NCBI GenBank assembly: GCA_963422465.1
Contig: OY730169.1
Span: forward strand, 682,001 to 746,000
Direction of reading: 5' to 3'
Source of the DNA: Lichina pygmaea
Taxonomy: Eukaryota; Ascomycota; Lichinomycetes; Lichinales; Lichinaceae
DNA length: 64,000 nucleotides
Shown: piece after piece, positions 58,496 to 64,000 of the stretch
Layout of the letters: every line of letters begins with the position of its first letter
Numbering within the stretch: the stretch's first letter is position 1
The notes under the pieces: generated by a model
Databases searched by the model: none
Seen by the model: the letters and a program-made list of their open reading frames with translations, nothing else
What the model was told of the DNA's origin: nothing
Program-made: the position numbers and the translations under genes

Positions 58496-58882
58496 GTTTG
58501 CAGAAGCTTGATGGTCTACCATTTGGAGTTGTAGTACGAGTAGTACTCCCGTAGAGGTGCTTTGATTACTCACCCTTCTTGGGGCAACGTACTGTACGTA
58601 TGATGCCACATGTGCCATCGTGTTTTGAACAAGCTTCCTGATTCTGGACTGGCTCTACCAAACGGTTGCGCCCATGGAGCCCATCTTTAACATCATTCGC
58701 TTCGATTCCATCGACGTTCCTCCCTTGGACCCTTGATCCACCGCCGCAAGACACAGGACGAAGCTCCCGGCATGCCCGTTCTTCCTCGAACATCTCCCGT
58801 CACCATCCGTGATCCAGTCTCCACGCCCCTCTGCCAGGCGCGCCCGACGCGTGGCTGTTCGGACACGTACAGAGCTGATCGA
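58496..58882. other. intergenic region between sfr1 and the PAN-like gene
   Basis: Promoter side of sfr1 and 3' flank of the PAN-like gene (both minus strand). Frames here are not supported. Confidence 0.5.
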
Positions 58883-59689
58883 CTACCTACGACGCCCGAC
58901 AAAGACGGCGCTGTAGGACCAGCTCTTCCTCACGATCGGAACATCGAGGTAAGTGGACTTGAGGTAGCAGCGCTTGTCCCTGTTGACGAAGTCGATCCCC
59001 ATGCAGCTGGTGTTCGCGGCACAACGCCCGACGCACTCGTACATGTTGTCTGCGCTATCGTACGAGAGGTTTGGTCCGTTCAGAGCCAGACCACAGAAGA
59101 GCCTGAACTGCTCGCCGAAGTCGCAACGAATCTTCCCGTTCACGGATGGGCATTCCTCCGCTTCGGGGTCGAAATAGGGACACTGCTCGGACGAGCTGTC
59201 GATGCTGCTGTTTTCGACGGAGGGCCACGCCGGGGTGATGTACTCAGTCTTCATGGTGCAGACGGAATCACAGTGGTTCCAGCCCACTCCGACGCACTCT
59301 TCGTCCTCGGAGCAGGTGTCGACGCAGGCGATGAAGGAGTCGGTCGTCGCCTGCCTTAAGGTGGCGCGATCCGTCTGGACACCGCAGTAGATCTTGTGCA
59401 GATCACCGTTGGGCGTGACACGTGTGTTGCCATTCAGCGAGGGGCAATCGTAGATGTTGTCGGTGTACGAGCCCTGATCCTTGCAGATGTACTCAAGCCT
59501 GTGCCCTACTGGGCACTCATCCTCCTGTGGGTGGATGCTTCCTCGGCTCAGGTGGACAAGCTCTCCGTGGCCAGGCCGGGGAGACGTCCCCACGGTGAGC
59601 TGGATGTTGACGCGGTTGACGGACGCATACGAGGCCGACGTTCCGGCCAGCCAGGTGCTGGCGACGAGGACGAGCGTGCCGATAGCCAT
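58883..59689 (-). CDS. secreted cysteine-rich protein with two PAN/Apple-like modules
   Basis: A single exon on the minus strand gives 268 residues, starting at MAIGTLVLVASTWLAGTSAS, a clear signal peptide. Two similar modules follow: CPSLNGNTRV...YCGVQTDRATLR...FIACVDTCSEDEECVGVGWN...CTMKTEY, then CPSVNGKIRC...FCGLALNGPNLS...YECVGRCAANTSCMGIDF...CYLKSTY. The C...C(x)n C...C..C pattern with a final CxxK fits the PAN/Apple fold, which binds proteins or carbohydrates; many fungal secreted proteins use it. NSS and NLS sites allow N-glycosylation. No membrane anchor is seen. A TATTTAA on the minus strand at 59856-59850, about 160 bp before the ATG, is a likely TATA box. Confidence 0.85.
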   Translation of the reverse strand: MAIGTLVLVASTWLAGTSASYASVNRVNIQLTVGTSPRPGHGELVHLSRGSIHPQEDECPVGHRLEYICKDQGSYTDNIYDCPSLNGNTRVTPNGDLHKIYCGVQTDRATLRQATTDSFIACVDTCSEDEECVGVGWNHCDSVCTMKTEYITPAWPSVENSSIDSSSEQCPYFDPEAEECPSVNGKIRCDFGEQFRLFCGLALNGPNLSYDSADNMYECVGRCAANTSCMGIDFVNRDKRCYLKSTYLDVPIVRKSWSYSAVFVGRRR

Positions 59690-60933
59690 TGCGTGCGTGG
59701 GATGGTTGGACCGTGGAATGTTCGACCGCACCGATACCGGACCCGACCAAACAGTGAGGACTCTTGGTAGGACGTTCTGACGTCTCGCTCGTCGTCTGCT
59801 AGGCGGACCGTCGAGGGCAGCAAGCCGGACTCCGGAGCGAGACCGAGGCTTAAATAGCGGTGGAACGGGTGACCAAGGCTCCCACGGGGGGTGGTCTGAG
59901 ATTCTGCCCTTGCCGGCTTTGGTACGTGACAATGTGATTACCAGCGCCTACGTTACGTACTATGTAGCAGGATGCGATATGGCTGCAGGCGCCACTTCAA
60001 GCAGAATAAGCCTCATCGGGACGGGCAACATGGATCAGAGGTCATCGACAGGACAAATGGAGCATGACAGACATTCCCGTGAGGTCACAACGTGCTTTGC
60101 GGTTCTGTATGGCCAAGGTAGCTGTCTTGATCTGGTGGTCATCGACCAATACTTGTGCTTGTAAGGGAAACATATTATTGATGAACCTCCTTCTGGAATT
60201 GCGGGGTCGTTGTACGGAGTAGTTTCCACCGATTAGCGATTGTGGATAAGATCTAAGTTTATGGCGGTCTTGCCTGAAATGGGCGTACTTGTCAGGGGGT
60301 CGATGACTAAACAACCCTCGGAGCGGAGGAACATTACTCCGGGCTCGCACAAAAGCCATTTCGCTTCTTAGCTAGAAAGAGGGCGGGATTCATCTCAGAG
60401 ATGGAGATGTACTAGGGAGCAATCAATTGTCTTGCTGCTCTAGAAAGTTGTCCATACTCTGTAGAGGTGCCCCGTCACAGTTGAGTGTAGCTGTATTGTA
60501 GTCAGCTTTGTGTGTGGACTCTTTCTGGCTGTTGTGTTCTAGCAGAGTTCAACTGGTGGAACATCTGGGACTTCTTTGTCTTCTACAGTGCGAAGGCCCA
60601 AGGCTGGAGGTGGAAGCCTGCTGTCATCTGGGTACAAAACTTAGCAGTCATCAACAGAAGGAGAAGTTGTGCAGGAAGCACAGAAGAAGGTTGAAGTATT
60701 GCCAAGCTGTCAGCTGGAGAGCTTCTGGGAATAAGCAAGGAAAGACTGTGCAGAGAGGCCAGCAAACAGACATCTAAGTTGAGGCCTGTGCTGACTAGAA
60801 GGAATTTGGCACTGGCAGCAAGGCTCTTGTGGATCACAGAGGGAGACTTGTCAGTAGCCTCAAGCTCCACAACCTCAGTATCAGCAGCTTTGATTCAAGA
60901 GCTTGCAGGGAAGCACAGACTTGTGGTGGTAGT
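59690..60933. other. gene-free stretch
   Basis: Starts with the PAN-like gene promoter. From about 60500 the sequence changes in style (AT-richer, AAGG/CAGAAG-rich), like the flank at 62378-62621, and may be older mobile-element DNA split by the LTR element at 60934-62377. No identifiable protein. Confidence 0.4.
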
Positions 60934-62377
60934 TGTGACGAGGCAATGGTAGAGCAGAACTCGAGCCTAACTGATTCGGTAACCTTGACCTGACTTGGCT
61001 TGAGACTTGAGACTTGGATTGATGTACAAGACGAAAGACAAGGAAGGAAAAGAGAAAAGAAGAAGAGAAGAAGCTGGGGGAGCAGGAGAAGTTCTTATAG
61101 GCAGGGGATCAGGCAACGGCGGAGCAAACAGGCAACAGTGCAGATGGAACTTCCCGGCAAGGTGCGTGACTTGTGCCAGATATGCAACTGGGCCAGAACC
61201 GTGACACTGATCTCCTTGATGCTAGATGTTTCTCTTAAGAGAAGTTCGAGCTGTTATCTCTGTCTGACTGGGAGTACTTGCTCAATCCTGGGACCACACC
61301 CCAAGACTGAGTGTTCCTAGGTAATTGGGGCCTGTCCCCAGTCTTTCAGAATCCCACTGGCCACTCTCTGCCTTGTTATAGATAGTCTGTTGGTTGTTGA
61401 AGTTGAAGATCGAAGATTCAGAGATCACAACTTTTGACAAACAGGCTGGGTTACCCAAAGTGATGGGTTTTCACCTTAAGGTTTTGGTGGTTCCCAACAG
61501 ATACTCGCTTGGTTTCCAGAACTTCTGACAAAGTCCGGTGATTATCAGAAGTGATGGTCCTTGAACGTAGTGGTACTGGGAAGAGTGGAACTCTGTGAAG
61601 AACTCGGCAAAGGAACGGTTGGCCTGACGCAAGGCGATGAGCTTCCTCTGAGCTAGGAACTCTGAGTCTGGGTTGGAGAAGGTGTTCCGGAGATCTTGGA
61701 CAATGTTGTGCCAGTCAATGTACTGGCCAGCTGTGATCTTAGCTGAGATGTAGGACTGCGCAGTGCCAGTCGTGCGTGAAAAGACGTACGCAATCCACGA
61801 TGTTTCTGTGGGGTACTGGTCAGCGATGAGCGTCATCTTGAGTGACAGTGACGTGATGAAGCTCTCAAGCTTCTCATGCATGATTTCTGTGTTTCCGCCA
61901 TCACCACTGAAGATCTCTGGGTCAGCAGTACGTTCAGACTTGGACTTGGGAGTGGTGTTGGTAGCTTGAATTCGCATGAACTCTGCAAACATGTTGCGAA
62001 GAAACTTGTCATTTCCAGTAACTGGCATGGCTTGGTCTGGTTGTTGAGACATGACAAGGATGTGAACATGGCTTGGTGAAGTGTGTTATGGTTGGGTAGG
62101 TCTTTTGTAGTGTGACGAGGCAATAGCAGAGCAGAAGTCAAGCCTAACTGATTCAGTAACCTTGACCTGACTTGGCTTGAGACTTGAGACTTGGATTGAT
62201 GTACAAGACGAAAGACAAGGAAGGAAAAGAGAAAAGAAGAAGAGAAGAAGCTGGGGGAGCAGGAGAAGTTCTTATAGGCAGGGGATACAGTGGAGCAAGC
62301 AGGCAACAGTGCAGATGGAACTTCCCGGCAAGGTGCGTGACTTGTGCCAGATATGCAACTGGGCCAGAACCATGACA
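60934..62377 (-). mobile_element. short LTR-retroelement remnant with gag region only
   Basis: Two direct LTR copies: 60934-61206 and 62111-62377, each bounded by TGT...ACA, differing by a few percent and one small length change, so fairly recent. The element lies on the minus strand. Its internal part is under 1 kb and contains a gag-like region (about 61.47-62.05 kb; NDKFLRNMFAEFMRIQ, then NTFSNPDSEFLAQRKLIALR), with no pol. It looks broken or reduced to a non-autonomous form. No clear target-site duplication is seen. Family is most likely Ty3/Gypsy-like, from the gag type. Confidence 0.75.
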
Positions 62378-62621
62378 GACAGAAGATCAAGTACATAGTC
62401 AAATAGTTAGAGTATGAAAACAAAAAGAACTTGTGGGAACTCACTGAGAACTTCAGCTCTGTGATAAACCTGAAGCTGTGGGATTTTTATCAAGAAAATC
62501 CACAGAAACCAGAACTGACAGAGTTAAAGATCTGAGAGAAGCCAAAGTCTCTGAAAAGAAAAGATCACTCAGACTTGGTAGGGAAACCACATGTGAAACC
62601 TCCTGCTCAAGAACCTCTTGG

Positions 62622-64000
62622 TGTTAAGGCCTAGGCCGGAACAGCCCAGGTAAGCGAGGGAGGAGTGTTAGTCATACGGAACAACATCCGACTGATCCGG
62701 TGGACGAGCAAGAGCTAAGTGAGGAGCTCGTCCGGTGGACGAGCAGGAGCTAAGCGAGGAGCTTGTCTGGTGGACAAGCAGGAGCTAAGCGAGGAGCTTG
62801 TCCACGCAAAAGGATGATACCCCTTGAGGAGACCCCCCCCCTTGGGGCATCTGTATAAAGACCCCCCCAAAGAGCCCGGAGAGATTAGCTCTCCAGGCTG
62901 AACACCAATGCACACATCGTACTGAGACAATAGCACAGGAGAGTTACCCCACCTGTCTATTCCTCTACCGAGTCCCTGTCTAGAATCCGCCTTGCGAAGC
63001 AACAGACTGCACTGGTTTCTGTGTGAACCCAGCCTGGCCTTTAACAGTTTCAGCCTCTAACATATAGAACACTGACTTGATACGATGGTGGATCCACAAA
63101 GCCCTACCCTTTCCCAGGTGGCTCAAGCCCAGACTGCTCAGGCAGCTCAGGCCCAGACTGTCCAGGCAGCACCTATTGTTAACCTACCCCCGAAGCCCTT
63201 GAAGGTAGGTGCCCTGAAGAGGTACAATAGATCCAGGGGAGGACTGGAGTTGTTCTTCTCACAACTGGAGCTCTACTATGGGTTCAACACAGCCCAGTTT
63301 CTGACAGACCAGGAGAAGATGCTGTTTGCAGCTTCCTACCTGGAAGGACCAGCCTTCGCTTGGTTCAACGTCTACTTAAGAGATTACCTAGACAATCAGG
63401 CAGACCCCAAGGAGCAAGAAGACAATACCCGACAGGTCATGGGAAGCTTGAAAACCTTTAAGACAGCTATGAGGAAGATGTTTGGGATCCTTGACAAGGA
63501 AAGGGATGTGGAACAAAAGCTCCAAGCACTGCGGCAAACTGGATCAGCATCAGAATTCGCAGCAAAGTTCCAACAACTAGCAGTGAGGATCCAGTGGGGG
63601 GACAGTGCACTAACAGCACTATTCTACCAAAACCTCAAGGAACAAGTCAAGGATGACATCACGCGAGGAGACTGACCAACCGAGCTCTACGAAATGATCA
63701 AGACTGCAGCTCACATCAACAACTGACAGTTCAAGAGAGAGCTTGAGAAGCAAGGCAAGCAGACGAAACCATGGGTGAAGAAAAAGCCAACACCTGCCAA
63801 AGATAACTACGGCTTGGTACCCATGGAAATTGATGTGGTGGAACCACAAAAGAAGGAGACACAGAAGTGTTACAACTGTCAGAAAGTGGGCCACCTTGCA
63901 GTGAACTGCAGGAGCAAGAAGAAGAACAAGAAGGGCAAAGGGAAGCAGTTGAACACCACAAGCGCCTGGAAAGGCAGGGAGATGGAGGAGCCCCAGAGGG
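62622..64000 (+). mobile_element. Ty3/Gypsy-type LTR retroelement, left end, runs off the window
   Basis: A 425 bp LTR at 62622-63046 has perfect ends (TGTTAAGGCC ... GGCCTTTAACA), three exact-length 35 bp tandem units (62696-62800) and a TATAAAG at 62854-62860. The gag region starts at 63085 (LEGPAFAWFNVYLRDYL; SEFAAKFQQLAVRIQWGD) and reaches a zinc knuckle CYNCQKVGHLAVNC near 63870. The visible gag part looks broken, with about two breaks. Pol and the other LTR would lie beyond the window, so its age cannot be judged. Confidence 0.85.
62696..62800. repeat. three 35 bp tandem units inside the LTR
   Basis: Units at 62696-62730, 62731-62765 and 62766-62800, each starting TCYGGTGGACRAGCA and ending GAGGAGCTYG, upstream of the LTR TATA box; such repeats in U3 often act on transcription. 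Confidence 0.92.

Overview
The window looks like a piece of a filamentous ascomycete nuclear genome, probably a Sordariomycete. Genes are spaced 1-5 kb apart. Most are split by introns of about 50-100 bp with GT..AG borders, and several products (peroxisomal ABCD transporter, CSN12, SRA-YDG protein, DHA2 efflux pump) have the layout usual in filamentous fungi. The species cannot be fixed from the sequence. Exon joins below were worked out by hand from frame, splice borders and recalled family sequences; no alignment or transcript data were used.

Layout, left to right: an MDR oxidoreductase (333-1477); a single-pass membrane protein (2367-3605); a long repeat-rich gap holding a LINE insertion (5547-7791); a BTB/POZ protein (10546-11471); a GPI-anchored secreted protein (14494-16449); a small C2H2 zinc-finger protein (18483-19333, minus) between two copies of a dispersed repeat; a housekeeping group of CSN12 (minus), ribosomal protein eL20 and Sec61-beta (21392-25837); a LINE 3' fragment (28976-29849); the PP1 regulator SDS22 (minus, 8 coding exons); a PSR-type HAD phosphatase (minus); a peroxisomal half-ABC transporter (37849-40582); an ORF1-bearing LINE (41762-43461); an MFS drug/toxin exporter (minus); another LINE stub; an SRA-YDG protein (minus); a membrane-anchored alpha/beta hydrolase; a 737-residue disordered protein behind a long leader made of repeated hairpins; the Rad51 accessory factor Sfr1/Mei5 (minus); a secreted cysteine-rich PAN-like protein (minus); and two LTR-retroelement remnants that fill the right end.

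The genes do not form one pathway. They are mostly housekeeping genes (translation, ER translocation, signalosome, PP1 control, peroxisome import, recombination) mixed with surface, secreted and efflux functions. The mobile fraction is dominated by one Tad-like non-LTR family: five copies, each bounded by a 12-13 bp target-site duplication readable on both sides.

The most unusual structure is at about 51.83-52.43 kb. Downstream of a TATA box and upstream of the disordered-protein gene lie five degenerate tandem units of roughly 115-130 bp. Four of them carry the same two stem-loops, with paired base changes that keep the stems. This is the best candidate for an undescribed structured RNA leader. 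Intergenic DNA is also strikingly rich in GTAC/TACGTA palindromes.
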